Of a DNA stretch of 49,766 bases, positions 36,153 to 45,697 are shown one piece after another; position 1 is the stretch's first letter, and each line of letters starts with the position of its first letter. Where the stretch lies: positions 1 to 49,766 of the forward strand of contig NZ_LMGK01000012.1 in the NCBI RefSeq assembly GCF_001427125.1. Direction: 5' to 3'. The position numbers were made by a program, and so were the translations under genes. The DNA comes from Pseudomonas sp. Root562 (lineage in GTDB: Bacteria; Pseudomonadota; Gammaproteobacteria; Pseudomonadales; Pseudomonadaceae). The notes beneath the pieces were generated by a model. That model saw only the letters and a program-made list of their open reading frames with translations. It ran no database searches and was not told where the DNA came from.

Positions 36153-36260
36153 TGATCGTTCCCACGCTCTGCGTGGGAATGCAGCCCGGGACGCTCCGCG
36201 TCCCAACAGCGGACGCAGAGCGTCCATTGAGGCATTCCCACGCAGAGCGTGGGAACGATC
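36153..36260. repeat. REPIN (GATCGTTCCCACGC family) between dgcA and dgcB
   Basis: Facing GATCGTTCCCACGC palindromes with an inner cgggacgctccgcgtccc stem. It lies inside an operon, between its two central genes. Confidence 0.85.
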
Positions 36261-36273
36261 TATCAACAAGCTC

Positions 36274-38334
36274 TTAGAAATCCTTGCACAGCCGCAATGC
36301 GTCATAGATCGCCGCATGCACGTTACGCTGGGCCACGCAGTCGCCGATACGGAACAACAGATAGCCGTCGCCGCTCTGCTCCAGGCAAGGTTGCGGCTTG
36401 ATCGCGAACAAGGCTTCGACGTCGATCTGGCCTTTGTTGCGCGAGCCTTCCTTCATCGCGTAGTAGATTTCCTCGTCCGGGCGCACACCGTTTTCGATGA
36501 CCACCTGATCGACTACCCGCTCCTCTTTGGCGCCGGTGTATTCGTTTTCCAGCACCGCTACGAGCTTGTCGCCTTCGCGGTAGACCTTCTCCAGCATCAT
36601 GTCGCCGGTCATGATCACTTCTTTCGGGTACATGCTGCGGTAGTAAGTCGGGAACGACGTACCGCCGATGGCGACGCCCGGCTTGATGTCGTCGGTGACA
36701 ATCTCGACCTGGCTGCCCTTGTCGGCAATGAAGTCGGCGGTGGACATGCCGGTGAACTCGCAAATGGTGTCGTAGACCAGCACGTTCTTGCCTGGCGCCA
36801 CCTTGCCGTCGAGGATGTCCCAGCTGCTGACCACCAAACCTTCAGCCGCGCCCCAGTGTTCGTTCTGCTCGATGAACGGATGGCCGCCGACGGCCAGCAC
36901 TACCACGTCCGGACGCAGGTCCATGATGGTCGGCGCATCCGCCGCGGTCCCCAGGCGCAGGTCGACTTTCAAGCGTGCCAGTTCCAGTTGATACCAGCGG
37001 GTAATACCGGCGATCTGGTCCCGTTGCGGCGCCTTCGAGGCGGTGGTGATTTGCCCGCCGATGAATTCTTTCTTCTCGAACAGGGTGACGTCGTGGCCAC
37101 GTTCGGCGGCAACACGAGCGGCTTCCATCCCCGCAGGACCGGCGCCGACCACCACCACTTTGCGTTTCACGCCGGTGGTTTTTTCGATGATGTGCGGCAG
37201 GCCCATGTATTCACGGGAGGTCGCCGCGTTCTGGATGCACAACACATCCAGGCCTTGGTACTGACGATCGATGCAATAGTTGGCGCCGACACATTGTTTG
37301 ATCTGGTCGATCTGGCCCATCTTGATCTTGGCGATCAGGTGCGGGTCGGCGATGTGCGCGCGGGTCATGCCGACCATGTCGACGTAACCGCCTTCCAGAA
37401 TACGCGTGGCCTGGTTCGGGTCCTTGATGTTCTGCGCGTGCAGCACCGGAACCTTGACCACTTCCTTGATACCGGCCGCCAGGTGCAGGAACGGCTCCGG
37501 TGGATAACTCATGTTCGGAATCACGTTGGCCAGGGTGTTGTGAGTGTCACAACCCGAACCCACGACGCCGATAAAGTCGAGCATGCCGGTGTCGTCGTAA
37601 TACTTGGCGATCTGCTTCATGTCTTCATGGGACAGACCGTCCGGGTGGAACTCGTCACCGCAGATGCGCATGCCGACGCAGAAATCGTCGCCGACCTCGG
37701 CGCGCACGGCTTTCAAGACTTCCAGACCGAACTTCATCCGGCCTTCGAAGGTGCCGCCCCATTCGTCGGTACGCTTGTTGACGCGCGGGCTCCAGAACTG
37801 GTCGATCATGTGCTGGTGCACGGCCGACAGTTCGACACCGTCCAGGCCACCGGCCTTGGCGCGGCGGGCCGCTTGAGCGTAGTTACCGATCACCCGCCAG
37901 ATCTCTTCCGGCTCGATGGTCTTGCAAGTGGCACGGTGCACCGGCTCACGCACGCCTGACGGCGACATCAGGGTCGGCCAGTTGAAACCGTCCCAGCGCG
38001 AGCGACGGCCCATGTGGGTAATCTGGATCATGATCTTGGCGCCGTGCTTGTGCATGGCGTCGGCCAGATTCTGGAAATGCGGAATGATGCGGTCGGTGGA
38101 CAGGTTGACCGAACTCCACCATTCCTGCGGGCTGTCGATGGCGACCACGGACGAACCGCCGCAGATCGCCAGGCCGATCCCGCCCTTGGCCTTCTCTTCG
38201 TAATACTTGACGTACCGGTCGGTGGTCATGCCGCCGTCGGTCGCGTAAACCTCGGCGTGCGCGGTGCTGAGCACGCGGTTGCGGATGGTCAGTTTGCCGA
38301 TCTGGATCGGCTGGAACATTGCTTCGAAAGCCAT
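36274..38334 (-). CDS. dgcA: Dimethylglycine demethylase subunit A
   Basis: A 686-residue old-yellow-enzyme/2,4-dienoyl-CoA-reductase-type flavoprotein, related to trimethylamine and dimethylamine dehydrogenases. The N-terminal FMN barrel (about 1-370) has MIQITHMGRRSR and GLDGVELSAVHQHMIDQFWSP. A 4Fe-4S cysteine cluster (CVGANYCIDRQYQGLDVLC-type spacing) follows, and then an NAD/FAD fold with VVVVGAGPAGMEAARVAAERG (about 390-410). It demethylates dimethylglycine to sarcosine. It follows the DUF5943 gene by 15 bp. Confidence 0.95.
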   Translation of the reverse strand: MAFEAMFQPIQIGKLTIRNRVLSTAHAEVYATDGGMTTDRYVKYYEEKAKGGIGLAICGGSSVVAIDSPQEWWSSVNLSTDRIIPHFQNLADAMHKHGAKIMIQITHMGRRSRWDGFNWPTLMSPSGVREPVHRATCKTIEPEEIWRVIGNYAQAARRAKAGGLDGVELSAVHQHMIDQFWSPRVNKRTDEWGGTFEGRMKFGLEVLKAVRAEVGDDFCVGMRICGDEFHPDGLSHEDMKQIAKYYDDTGMLDFIGVVGSGCDTHNTLANVIPNMSYPPEPFLHLAAGIKEVVKVPVLHAQNIKDPNQATRILEGGYVDMVGMTRAHIADPHLIAKIKMGQIDQIKQCVGANYCIDRQYQGLDVLCIQNAATSREYMGLPHIIEKTTGVKRKVVVVGAGPAGMEAARVAAERGHDVTLFEKKEFIGGQITTASKAPQRDQIAGITRWYQLELARLKVDLRLGTAADAPTIMDLRPDVVVLAVGGHPFIEQNEHWGAAEGLVVSSWDILDGKVAPGKNVLVYDTICEFTGMSTADFIADKGSQVEIVTDDIKPGVAIGGTSFPTYYRSMYPKEVIMTGDMMLEKVYREGDKLVAVLENEYTGAKEERVVDQVVIENGVRPDEEIYYAMKEGSRNKGQIDVEALFAIKPQPCLEQSGDGYLLFRIGDCVAQRNVHAAIYDALRLCKDF

Positions 38335-38349
38335 GGCGGGTTCCTCGAC

Positions 38350-38880
38350 TTACAACGGCTTGACGATGAACAAGCCGTCTTCGTGGCCCTCTTCGGAGCC
38401 ACCGTAGACTTGCTCGGCCACGGTGCGGATCTTGCTGCCGCGGGCGGCGAGGATCTGGTCCATCGCACCGGCAAACCAGCCAGTGAACATGTAGTCGACC
38501 TTGCGCCCGACCTTGCCGTACACGTAGACGAATGCCGAGTGTTCAAGCTTGACGCTGGCGGTGCCTTTGTCGAGATCGATGTCCTGGATCTTGAACAGGC
38601 CCCAACCACGTTGCGACAAACGCTTCATGTAGTGCTCGAACACCGCGACGCCTTCCAGGCCGTGGCACTCGGCTTCTTTTTCACACCAGTGCCAGGCGGA
38701 TTTGTAGCCGGCCTTGTAGAGGATTTCGGCATAGGCTTCGGCGCCCAGCACTTCCTCGATGCCCATGTGGTTGTTGACGAAGAAATGCCGTGGCACGTAC
38801 AGCATCGGCAGGGCGTCGGACGTCCAGACACCGGTTTCGCTGTCGACTTCGATAGGCAATTGCGGGGCGATCTTGGCCAT
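38350..38880 (-). CDS. DUF5943 / V4R-like protein of the dgc operon
   Basis: A 176-residue soluble protein rich in aromatic residues (HMGIEEVLGAEAYAEILYKAGYKSAWHWCEKEA), with a fold resembling 4-vinyl-reductase-like (V4R) domains. It is always found just before dgcA in pseudomonads, which points to a role in dimethylglycine/sarcosine use, but the function is unknown. It lacks a signal peptide. Confidence 0.85.
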   Translation of the reverse strand: MAKIAPQLPIEVDSETGVWTSDALPMLYVPRHFFVNNHMGIEEVLGAEAYAEILYKAGYKSAWHWCEKEAECHGLEGVAVFEHYMKRLSQRGWGLFKIQDIDLDKGTASVKLEHSAFVYVYGKVGRKVDYMFTGWFAGAMDQILAARGSKIRTVAEQVYGGSEEGHEDGLFIVKPL

Positions 38881-38958
38881 GGAAACTTAACTCCAGAAAA
38901 TTCGTTGTGTTGCCTGCGGCGCGGACGGCCGCAGGAAAGGATTCAGAAGTGCGGTGGC

Positions 38959-39936
38959 TTATTCGCCCCAGACGTCCTTTAGGACATTGACCCAGTTTTC
39001 GCCCATGATCTTGCGCACCACGCGCTCGGAATGGCCGCGCTTGAGCAGGGTTTCGGTCAGGTTCGGGAACTCGCCGACGGTGCGGATGCCCAGCGGGTTG
39101 ATGATCTTGCCGAAGCTGGTCAGGCGGCGGGCATAGCCCTTGTCATGGGTCAGGTATTCGAAGAAGTCCTGGCCGTGACCCTGGGTGAAATCGGTGCCGA
39201 TGCCGATGGCGTCTTCACCGACGATGTTCATGGTGTACTCGATGGCTTCGGCGTAGTCGTCGATGGTCGAATCAATGCCCTTGGCGAGGAACGGCGCGAA
39301 CATGGTCACGCCGACGAAACCACCGTGGTCGGCAATGAACTTCAGTTCTTCATCGGACTTGTTGCGCGGGTGCTCCTTGAGCCCCGACGGCAGGCAATGG
39401 GAGTAGCAGACCGGTTTTTTCGATTCGAGGATGACTTCTTCGGAAGTCTTGGAGCCAACGTGGGACAAGTCGCACATCACGCCGACACGGTTCATCTCGG
39501 CAACGATTTCACGACCGAAGCCCGACAGGCCGCCGTCACGCTCGTAGCAACCGGTGCCCACCAGGTTCTGGGTGTTGTAGCACATCTGCACGATGCCAAC
39601 CCCGAGCTGCTTGAACACCTCGACATAGCCGATCTGGTCTTCAAAGGCGTGGGCATTCTGGAAACCGAAAAGGATGCCGGTCTTGCCGACTTCCTTGGCC
39701 TTGCGAATGTCTGCCGTGGTGCGCACCGGCATCACCAGGTCGCTGTTCTCGCGGATCAGTTTCTGGCTGGCGGCAATGTTGTTGACGGTGGCCTGGAAGC
39801 CCTCCCACACCGACACGGTGCAGTTGGCTGCGGTCAGGCCGCCCTTGCGCATGTCTTCGAACAGTTCACGGTTCCACTTGGCAATAATCAGCCCGTCGAT
39901 AACGATGCTGTCGGCGTGCAATTCGGCTGGGCTCAT
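38959..39936 (-). CDS. Membrane-dipeptidase family (M19) protein, first gene of the dgc operon
   Basis: A 325-residue zinc peptidase-like protein. It has the amidohydrolase barrel signatures DGLIIAKWNRELFEDMRKGGLTAAN, MCDLSHVGSKTSEEVILESKKPVCYSHC (histidine ligands) and GIGTDFTQGHGQDFFEYL. No signal peptide is seen, so it is cytoplasmic. It leads the operon into dgcAB, as in P. aeruginosa. The family hydrolyses dipeptides; a betaine-related substrate is likely from context only. Confidence 0.9.
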   Translation of the reverse strand: MSPAELHADSIVIDGLIIAKWNRELFEDMRKGGLTAANCTVSVWEGFQATVNNIAASQKLIRENSDLVMPVRTTADIRKAKEVGKTGILFGFQNAHAFEDQIGYVEVFKQLGVGIVQMCYNTQNLVGTGCYERDGGLSGFGREIVAEMNRVGVMCDLSHVGSKTSEEVILESKKPVCYSHCLPSGLKEHPRNKSDEELKFIADHGGFVGVTMFAPFLAKGIDSTIDDYAEAIEYTMNIVGEDAIGIGTDFTQGHGQDFFEYLTHDKGYARRLTSFGKIINPLGIRTVGEFPNLTETLLKRGHSERVVRKIMGENWVNVLKDVWGE

Positions 39937-40160
39937 CAGGCTGTCCCCTTGTTAGCGATTCATGCGCCGAATCGTCTGCCGGCGCTTTGGGGCCAGCATA
40001 TGCCTCGGTGCGGGGGCAGCCGGGTGCAAAAACGACAGGGGAATTGCCGAAAGCGTCAATCCGCGACAAAGGGTCGTCGCCAGGCACTGTTGGCGACCTG
40101 TTCAAGGCCGTCCGCTTGCGCCAGAATTCGCCGCATCACTGGAATAGAGCGGCGACCTGA

Positions 40161-40562
40161 ATGAAATCCATCCTTGTGGCTTTGGCATTGATTGCGACCG
40201 GCGTACACGCAGCGCAGGAGTCCGACGACAATCCCTGCGACAAAGTCGAAAACGACGTCCAGACCCTGGAATGCTCGGCCTTCAGCAAAACCACCGCCGA
40301 AGACCTGCTCAGCGAAAACCTCAAGAGCCTGAACGAGCGCATGCAGTCGCTCTACGGCAAGAACCCGTCGCAACTGGCCGACATCACCGCCAAAATCAAG
40401 GCCGCCCAAGCCCAATGGCTGAAAACTCGCGACGCCGACTGCGCCGTCGAAGCCTTCCCGGCGACAACCGGCAGCAAGGCGTTCACCATGGCGCAGAACG
40501 ATTGTGTGGCACGAATGAGTGATGAACGGTCGGAGTTTTTGGAGTCGATTGGGCAGGAGTAA
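40161..40562 (+). CDS. LprI/DUF1311-family exported protein
   Basis: A 133-residue secreted protein with a signal peptide (about 1-18, MKSILVALALIATGVHA). The DUF1311 pattern of cysteines (CDKVENDVQTLEC at the start; AQWLKTRDADCAVE and NDCVARM later) and KIKAAQAQWLKTRDADC fit the lysozyme-inhibitor LprI family. The sequence from 40161 begins with a good ATG, and it is divergent from the dipeptidase gene. Role inferred by family: inhibition of host lysozyme or cell-envelope binding. Confidence 0.8.
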   Translation: MKSILVALALIATGVHAAQESDDNPCDKVENDVQTLECSAFSKTTAEDLLSENLKSLNERMQSLYGKNPSQLADITAKIKAAQAQWLKTRDADCAVEAFPATTGSKAFTMAQNDCVARMSDERSEFLESIGQE

Positions 40563-40580
40563 ACAAAAAGGATCGAAAAC

Positions 40581-40802
40581 ATGATGATCCCTCATGAGGT
40601 TGTCAGTCGTATTGTCGATGGAGCACTCCCAGTACGCGCCTGGCGCGAACATTTGAACCTTACCGAGGAGGAAGTGGCTGAACGAATGGGTATTTCCCCA
40701 CTCGCGTATGCTGAACAGGAAACTACCCCCAGACCGCGTAAGGCCACACGCGAAAAAATCGCGGCGGCTTTTGGGATCACCGCCAGTCAACTTGAGCTGT
40801 AA
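40581..40802 (+). CDS. Small XRE-family HTH protein
   Basis: A 73-residue protein that is almost only an XRE helix-turn-helix (LTEEEVAERMGISPLAYAEQE, about 28-48). AAGGA precedes ATG 40581, and the gene follows the LprI-like gene by 18 bp. No dimerisation partner or toxin lies beside it; it may act as a stand-alone repressor. Confidence 0.8.
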   Translation: MMIPHEVVSRIVDGALPVRAWREHLNLTEEEVAERMGISPLAYAEQETTPRPRKATREKIAAAFGITASQLEL

Positions 40803-40835
40803 GCTTCACGCCATCAGCCAGTCAAGGGATTCAAC

Positions 40836-41252
40836 ATGAAAGTCTGTGGCATCGAAATCAAGGGCAGCGAAGCGATCATTGCCGTGGCGTCTCTCGACGG
40901 TACGAACCTGGGTCACGTCGCCCTCAATACCAAGAAAATTGCCCTGGACGATGATGACGAGGCGGCCAACGTCAAGTTGTTTGCCGCGCAGGTGGCGTCG
41001 TTTGTCCGGGAGAACTCCATCGACCGCATCACGATCAAGAAGCGCAGCAAGAAAGGCGAATTCGCCGGTGGGCCGACCACGTTCAAGATCGAAGGGGTTT
41101 TCCAGTTATTGGAGAATTGCGAGGTGACGCTGCTGTCTCCGCAGACCATCACGGCGCAGTGCAAGAAATTCAGTGTCCAGCTGCCAGAGACGCTGAACAA
41201 GTATCAGCATGAGGCTTACAAGGCGGCGTGTTCGGCGCTGATGAAGAAATAA
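40836..41252 (+). CDS. DUF3010-family protein
   Basis: A 138-residue protein with an RNase-H/RuvC-like start (MKVCGIEIKGSEAIIAVASLDG) and conserved SIDRITIKKRSKKGEFAGGPTTFKIEG. The family is widespread in gammaproteobacteria and uncharacterised. It follows the XRE gene by 33 bp in the same direction, perhaps as a short operon. Confidence 0.85.
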   Translation: MKVCGIEIKGSEAIIAVASLDGTNLGHVALNTKKIALDDDDEAANVKLFAAQVASFVRENSIDRITIKKRSKKGEFAGGPTTFKIEGVFQLLENCEVTLLSPQTITAQCKKFSVQLPETLNKYQHEAYKAACSALMKK

Positions 41253-41279
41253 CCGGTATTCCTGACAGAACAAATTAAC

Positions 41280-41370
41280 TGTGGGAGCCAGCCCGCTGGC
41301 GATGGCGGTGCATCCGTCGATATTTATGTGTCTGCCAGACCGCTATCGCCAGCAGGCTGGCTCCCACAGG
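41280..41370. repeat. REP-type inverted repeat between DUF3010 and cdhR
   Basis: Arms tgtgggagccagcccgctggc and gccagcaggctggctcccaca enclose about 50 bp, followed by a short T run. It sits between two convergent genes and may terminate both. Confidence 0.8.
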
Positions 41371-41389
41371 TTTTTCGTTGTTTTCAGAA

Positions 41390-42334
41390 TCATGCTTTTG
41401 CGGTACGCCTGTCTTCTCGCGGACATCGCTCATATTTCGCCCGATAGCTGCGGGTGAAATACGATGGCGACTCAAACCCGCAGGCAATGCTCACTTCCAG
41501 AACGCTCATGTCCGTCTGGCGCAGCAATTGCCGCGCTTTTTCCAACCGTAACCGCAGATAGAAATTGCTCGGCGTATCGTTCAGGTGCAACCGAAACAGT
41601 CGCTCCAACTGTCGCCGCGTCACCTTGATCGATTCCGCCAACTCCAGCGTGCTCAGCGGCGGTTCGCTGTGCTGTTCCATCTCGCCGATCACGTGCACCA
41701 GCTTCTTGTTGCTGATGCCATAGCGTGTCGCGACTTCCATGCGCTGGTGGTCTTTGCGCGGGCGGATGCGGCCGAGCACGAACTGCTCGCTGACCTGGAT
41801 CGCCAGTTCCGGGCCATGGGCCTGGGCGATCAAATCGAGCATTAAATCGATGGAAGCGGTGCCGCCAGCGGAAGTGATGCGCCGACGATCAATCTCGAAC
41901 AGCTCCTGGGTAACGCTCAGCTGTGGATAGGATTCCTTAAAGGCGTCGATGGCTTCCCAGTGCAGCGTCAGACGATGACCCTCGAGCAGACCCGCTTCGG
42001 CGAGGATGAAGCTGCCGGTGTCGATGGCGCCGAGGGTCACGCCTTCGTTGTCCAGGCGGCGCAGCCAGTGCTCCAGCACCGGAGTGGCGAACTTCAACGG
42101 TTCGAAGCCGGCGACCACCAACAAGGTCGCGCCTTTTTTCAGTGGCTCCAGCGCCGCATCGGCGTTGACCGACATGCCGTTGCTGGCCAACACCGCCCCG
42201 CCATCGGCGCTCAGCACATGCCAGCGATACAACTCGCCACGAAAACGATTGGCGACCCGCAACGGCTCGATGGCCGAGATAAATCCAATGGCCGAGAAAC
42301 CCGGCATCAACAAGAAATAGAAATCCTGGGACAT
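41390..42334 (-). CDS. cdhR: Carnitine catabolism transcriptional activator
   Basis: A 314-residue GlxA-type regulator. An N-terminal DJ-1/PfpI-like sensing domain (about 1-180; FYFLLMPGFSAIGFISAIEPLRVANRF) is followed by an AraC helix-turn-helix pair (about 215-310; LELAESIKVTRRQLERLFRLHL and SVLEVSIACGFESPSYFTRSYRAKY). It is divergent from the carnitine cluster and corresponds to P. aeruginosa CdhR, which activates cdh genes with carnitine. ATG 42334 gives the conserved start MSQDFYFLL. Confidence 0.92.
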   Translation of the reverse strand: MSQDFYFLLMPGFSAIGFISAIEPLRVANRFRGELYRWHVLSADGGAVLASNGMSVNADAALEPLKKGATLLVVAGFEPLKFATPVLEHWLRRLDNEGVTLGAIDTGSFILAEAGLLEGHRLTLHWEAIDAFKESYPQLSVTQELFEIDRRRITSAGGTASIDLMLDLIAQAHGPELAIQVSEQFVLGRIRPRKDHQRMEVATRYGISNKKLVHVIGEMEQHSEPPLSTLELAESIKVTRRQLERLFRLHLNDTPSNFYLRLRLEKARQLLRQTDMSVLEVSIACGFESPSYFTRSYRAKYERCPREDRRTAKA

Positions 42335-42418
42335 GGAGCGCACTCGATGGCTAGTAGCGAGAGGGCGGGTAGCGTGAGGACGTTGATACGCCACTTGCCA
42401 GCGGCATTCAAGAGGTCA

Positions 42419-42453
42419 GGTCGCTGCAGTGCAAGAGCTGGTCGCCGCAGTGC
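42419..42453 (+). promoter_or_regulatory. 14-bp direct repeat, candidate CdhR/GbdR operator
   Basis: GGTCGCTGCAGTGC (42419-42432) and GGTCGCCGCAGTGC (42440-42453) differ at one position and are 21 bp apart, two helical turns, as expected for an AraC-family dimer. They lie about 90 bp before caiX in the cdhR-caiX gap. Confidence 0.65.
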
Positions 42454-42544
42454 GCTTTCATCGGTGCGTTGCTGCGTAACTTGGCATCACCGGCACGCAA
42501 AGATGACCGGATCCACAATAATGAAACTGCCGAGGAACCTGAGA

Positions 42545-43489
42545 ATGAAACGACTGATCAGCAGCTGTGTTCTTGCACTCAGTGGTACCGCTTTGCTGAG
42601 CGCCAGCGTCATGGCCGCCGAACCCGCCTCTTGCCAGAACGTGCGCATGGGCGTGGTGAACTGGACCGACGTCATCGCCACCAGCGCGTTGACCCAGGTA
42701 TTGCTCGACGGCCTCGGCTACAACACCAAACAAACCAGCGCCTCCCAGCAAATCATCTTCGCCGGGATCCGCGATCAGCGTCTGGACCTGTTCCTGGGTT
42801 ACTGGAACCCGCTGATGACCCAGACCATTACGCCGTTCGTCGAGGCCAACCAGGTCAAGGTGCTCGAAGCGCCAAGCCTGAAAGATGCCCGCGCCACCCT
42901 CGCCGTTCCAACCTACCTCGCCGACAAAGGCCTGAAAACCTTCGCCGACATCGCCAAATTCGAAAAAGAACTGGGCGGCAAGATTTACGGCATCGAGCCT
43001 GGTTCGGGGGCCAATACCCAGATCAAGGCGATGATCAGCAAGAACCAGTTCGGCCTTGGCAAGTTCCAGTTGGTCGAGTCCAGCGAGGCCGGGATGCTTG
43101 CCGCCGTCGATCGCGCCGTGCGTCGCAAGGAAGCCGTGGTGTTCTTCGGCTGGGCGCCGCACCCGATGAACGTCAACGTGGACATGACCTACCTCTCCGG
43201 CAGCGAAAACGCCCTTGGGCCGGACGAAGGCAAGGCCACAGTATGGACCGTCACCGCGCCGAAATACGCCGAGCAGTGCCCGAACATCGGCCGCCTGCTG
43301 AGCAACCTGACCTTCTCCGCCGAAGACGAGAGCCGGATGATGCAGCCGCTGCTGGACCACAAGGACGCTTTCGAATCGGCCAGGCAATGGCTCAAGGATC
43401 ACCCGCAGGACAAGAAACGCTGGCTTGAAGGTGTGACCACTTTCGACGGCAAACCAGCAGCTGAAAACCTGCAGCTGACCAGTAAGTAA
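42545..43489 (+). CDS. caiX: Carnitine/betaine-binding periplasmic protein
   Basis: A 314-residue ABC substrate-binding protein. A signal peptide (about 1-23, ending at VMAAEP) is followed by the OpuAC-type quaternary-amine binding domain ([20 protein letters not shown]; aromatic residues for the ligand cage in [13 protein letters not shown] and [10 protein letters not shown]). GAGGA lies eight bases before ATG 42545. It is an orphan binding protein: no permease or ATPase is near, and in P. aeruginosa CaiX uses a shared quaternary-amine transporter for carnitine. Length is normal. Confidence 0.93.
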   Translation: MKRLISSCVLALSGTALLSASVMAAEPASCQNVRMGVVNWTDVIATSALTQVLLDGLGYNTKQTSASQQIIFAGIRDQRLDLFLGYWNPLMTQTITPFVEANQVKVLEAPSLKDARATLAVPTYLADKGLKTFADIAKFEKELGGKIYGIEPGSGANTQIKAMISKNQFGLGKFQLVESSEAGMLAAVDRAVRRKEAVVFFGWAPHPMNVNVDMTYLSGSENALGPDEGKATVWTVTAPKYAEQCPNIGRLLSNLTFSAEDESRMMQPLLDHKDAFESARQWLKDHPQDKKRWLEGVTTFDGKPAAENLQLTSK

Positions 43490-43574
43490 CCCGCTCCTTT
43501 TTCTGAACCGAACCACCGATTCGCAGCCCGACAGGGCTGCGAGCGGAACCACCACGCCTGAAGGAATCCGCCTC

Positions 43575-44462
43575 ATGAACCACGACGTCATCATCACCTG
43601 CGCACTCACCGGTGCTGGCGACACGACCGCCAAGAGCCCACACGTGCCGGTCACCCCGAAACAGATTGCCGCTGCCGCCGTGGAAGCGGCCAAGGCCGGC
43701 GCCACCGTGGTTCACTGCCACGTTCGCGACCCGCAAACCGGCAAATTCAGCCGTGATGTGGCGCTGTACCGCGAAGTCATGGAGCGCATACGCGAAGCCG
43801 ACGTCGATATCATCGTCAACCTCACCGCCGGCATGGGCGGCGACCTGGAAATCGGCGCCGGCGAGAACCCGATGGAGTTCGGCCCGAACACCGACCTGGT
43901 CGGACCGCTGACCCGCCTGGCCCACGTCGAAGAACTGCTGCCGGAAATCTGCACCCTCGATTGCGGCACCCTGAACTTCGGTGATGGCGACACCATTTAC
44001 GTGTCCACCCCGGCCCAGCTGCGCGCTGGCGCCAAACGCATTCAAGAGCTGGGCGTTAAGCCTGAGCTGGAAATCTTCGACACCGGTCACCTGTGGTTCG
44101 CCAAACAGATGATCAAGGAAGGCTTGCTCGACAACCCGCTGTTCCAGCTGTGCCTGGGCATTCCCTGGGGCGCGCCGGCAGATACCACCACCATGAAAGC
44201 CATGGTCGACAACCTGCCTGCAGACGCCGTCTGGGCTGGCTTCGGCATCGGCCGCATGCAAATGCCGATGGCGGCGCAAGCGGTGTTGCTGGGCGGCAAC
44301 GTGCGTGTCGGCCTGGAAGACAACCTGTGGCTGGACAAGGGCGTACTGGCGACCAACGGCCAATTGGTCGAACGCGCCAGCGAAATCCTCAGCCGCCTCG
44401 GCGCCCGCGTACTGACCCCGGCTGAAGGCCGCAAGAAAATGGGCCTGACCCAGCGCGGTTAA
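43575..44462 (+). CDS. cdhC: 3-dehydrocarnitine cleavage enzyme (BKACE family)
   Basis: A 295-residue beta-keto acid cleavage enzyme (DUF849). Zinc ligands lie in [12 protein letters not shown] (about 46-57) and in the C-terminal half near [10 protein letters not shown]. It converts 3-dehydrocarnitine plus acetyl-CoA to betainyl-CoA plus acetoacetate. It follows caiX by 85 bp and precedes cdhA, with a REP doublet in between. Confidence 0.94.
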   Translation: MNHDVIITCALTGAGDTTAKSPHVPVTPKQIAAAAVEAAKAGATVVHCHVRDPQTGKFSRDVALYREVMERIREADVDIIVNLTAGMGGDLEIGAGENPMEFGPNTDLVGPLTRLAHVEELLPEICTLDCGTLNFGDGDTIYVSTPAQLRAGAKRIQELGVKPELEIFDTGHLWFAKQMIKEGLLDNPLFQLCLGIPWGAPADTTTMKAMVDNLPADAVWAGFGIGRMQMPMAAQAVLLGGNVRVGLEDNLWLDKGVLATNGQLVERASEILSRLGARVLTPAEGRKKMGLTQRG

Positions 44463-44476
44463 CCATCTGCATAAAA

Positions 44477-44575
44477 CCTGTAGGAGCAAAGCTTGCTCGC
44501 GATGATGTCAGTACATCCAACGCATTGTCTGCGACCTTAATGCCGCTATCGCGAGCAAGCTTTGCTCCTACGGGG
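44477..44575. repeat. REP-type inverted repeat between cdhC and cdhA
   Basis: Arms cctgtaggagcaaagcttgct and agcaagctttgctcctacgg enclose about 55 bp within the carnitine operon. Confidence 0.85.
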
Positions 44576-44601
44576 TTCATCGAATCTTTCAGGAAATCAC
44601 C

Positions 44602-45567
44602 ATGAGCTTTATCACCGAAATCAAAACCTTCGCCGCGCTGGGCAGCGGCGTCATCGGCAGCGGTTGGGTATCCCGCGCCCTCGCCCATGGCCTCGACGTG
44701 GTGGCCTGGGACCCGGCGCCCGGTGCCGAAGCCGCATTGCGCAAGCGTGTCGCCAATGCCTGGGGTGCACTGGAAAAACAGGGTCTGGCACCCGGTGCCT
44801 CGCAGGATCGCCTGCGTTTTGTCTCGACCATCGAAGAATGCGTTCGCGACGCCGATTTCATCCAGGAAAGTGCCCCGGAACGCCTTGAGCTGAAACTGGA
44901 CCTGCACAGCAAGATCAGCGCCGCCGCCAAGCCCAATGCCCTGATTGGCTCCAGCACCTCGGGCTTGCTACCCAGCGAGTTTTACGAGAGCTCGACCCAC
45001 CCGGAACGCTGCGTAGTGGGTCACCCGTTCAACCCGGTTTACCTGTTGCCATTGGTGGAAGTCGTCGGCGGCAAAAACACGGCACCCGAAGCCGTGCAAG
45101 CGGCGATGAAGGTCTACGAATCACTCGGCATGCGCCCGCTGCACGTGCGCAAGGAAGTGCCAGGGTTCATAGCCGACCGTCTGCTTGAAGCGCTGTGGCG
45201 TGAGGCGCTGCACCTGGTCAACGACGGCGTGGCAACCACCGGCGAGATTGACGACGCGATCCGTTTTGGCGCGGGTCTGCGCTGGTCATTCATGGGCACG
45301 TTCCTGACCTACACGCTCGCCGGCGGCGATGCCGGTATGCGCCACTTCATGGCACAGTTCGGCCCGGCGTTGCAGTTGCCATGGACTTATCTGCCGGCCC
45401 CCGAACTGACTGACAAGCTGATCGACGATGTGGTCGATGGCACCAGCGATCAGTTGGGCAAGCACAGCATTTCGGCGCTGGAGCGCTATCGTGATGATTG
45501 TCTGCTGGCGGTGCTTGAGGCGGTGAAGACCACCAAAGAGAAGCACGGGATGAGTTTCAGCGAGTGA
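44602..45567 (+). CDS. cdhA: L-carnitine dehydrogenase
   Basis: A 321-residue 3-hydroxyacyl-CoA-dehydrogenase-type enzyme that oxidises L-carnitine to 3-dehydrocarnitine with NAD+. NAD motif: [22 protein letters not shown] (about 11-32). The catalytic His lies in [18 protein letters not shown], and the C-terminal helical domain follows. Length matches the known enzymes (about 321). An upstream REP doublet separates it from cdhC. Confidence 0.95.
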   Translation: MSFITEIKTFAALGSGVIGSGWVSRALAHGLDVVAWDPAPGAEAALRKRVANAWGALEKQGLAPGASQDRLRFVSTIEECVRDADFIQESAPERLELKLDLHSKISAAAKPNALIGSSTSGLLPSEFYESSTHPERCVVGHPFNPVYLLPLVEVVGGKNTAPEAVQAAMKVYESLGMRPLHVRKEVPGFIADRLLEALWREALHLVNDGVATTGEIDDAIRFGAGLRWSFMGTFLTYTLAGGDAGMRHFMAQFGPALQLPWTYLPAPELTDKLIDDVVDGTSDQLGKHSISALERYRDDCLLAVLEAVKTTKEKHGMSFSE

Positions 45568-45572
45568 TGTGT

Positions 45573-45681
45573 TGATCGTTCCCACGCTCTGCGTGGGAAT
45601 GCAGCCCGGGACGCTCCGCGTCCCAACGACGTGACGCAGAGCGTCACAGGAGGCGTTCCCACGCAGAGCGTGGGAACGATC
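45573..45681. repeat. REPIN (GATCGTTCCCACGC family) between cdhA and cdhB
   Basis: Facing palindromes with inner cgggacgctccgcgtccc and gtgacgcagagcgtcac stems. It begins 6 bp after the cdhA stop. Confidence 0.85.
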
Positions 45682-45697
45682 GTGCCTGGAGATAAAC

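Noticed and set aside
35518..37959. An 813-residue open frame on the plus strand opposite dgcB and dgcA
   Set aside because: It spans two genes and a REPIN on the other strand; composition is typical of antisense shadow frames.
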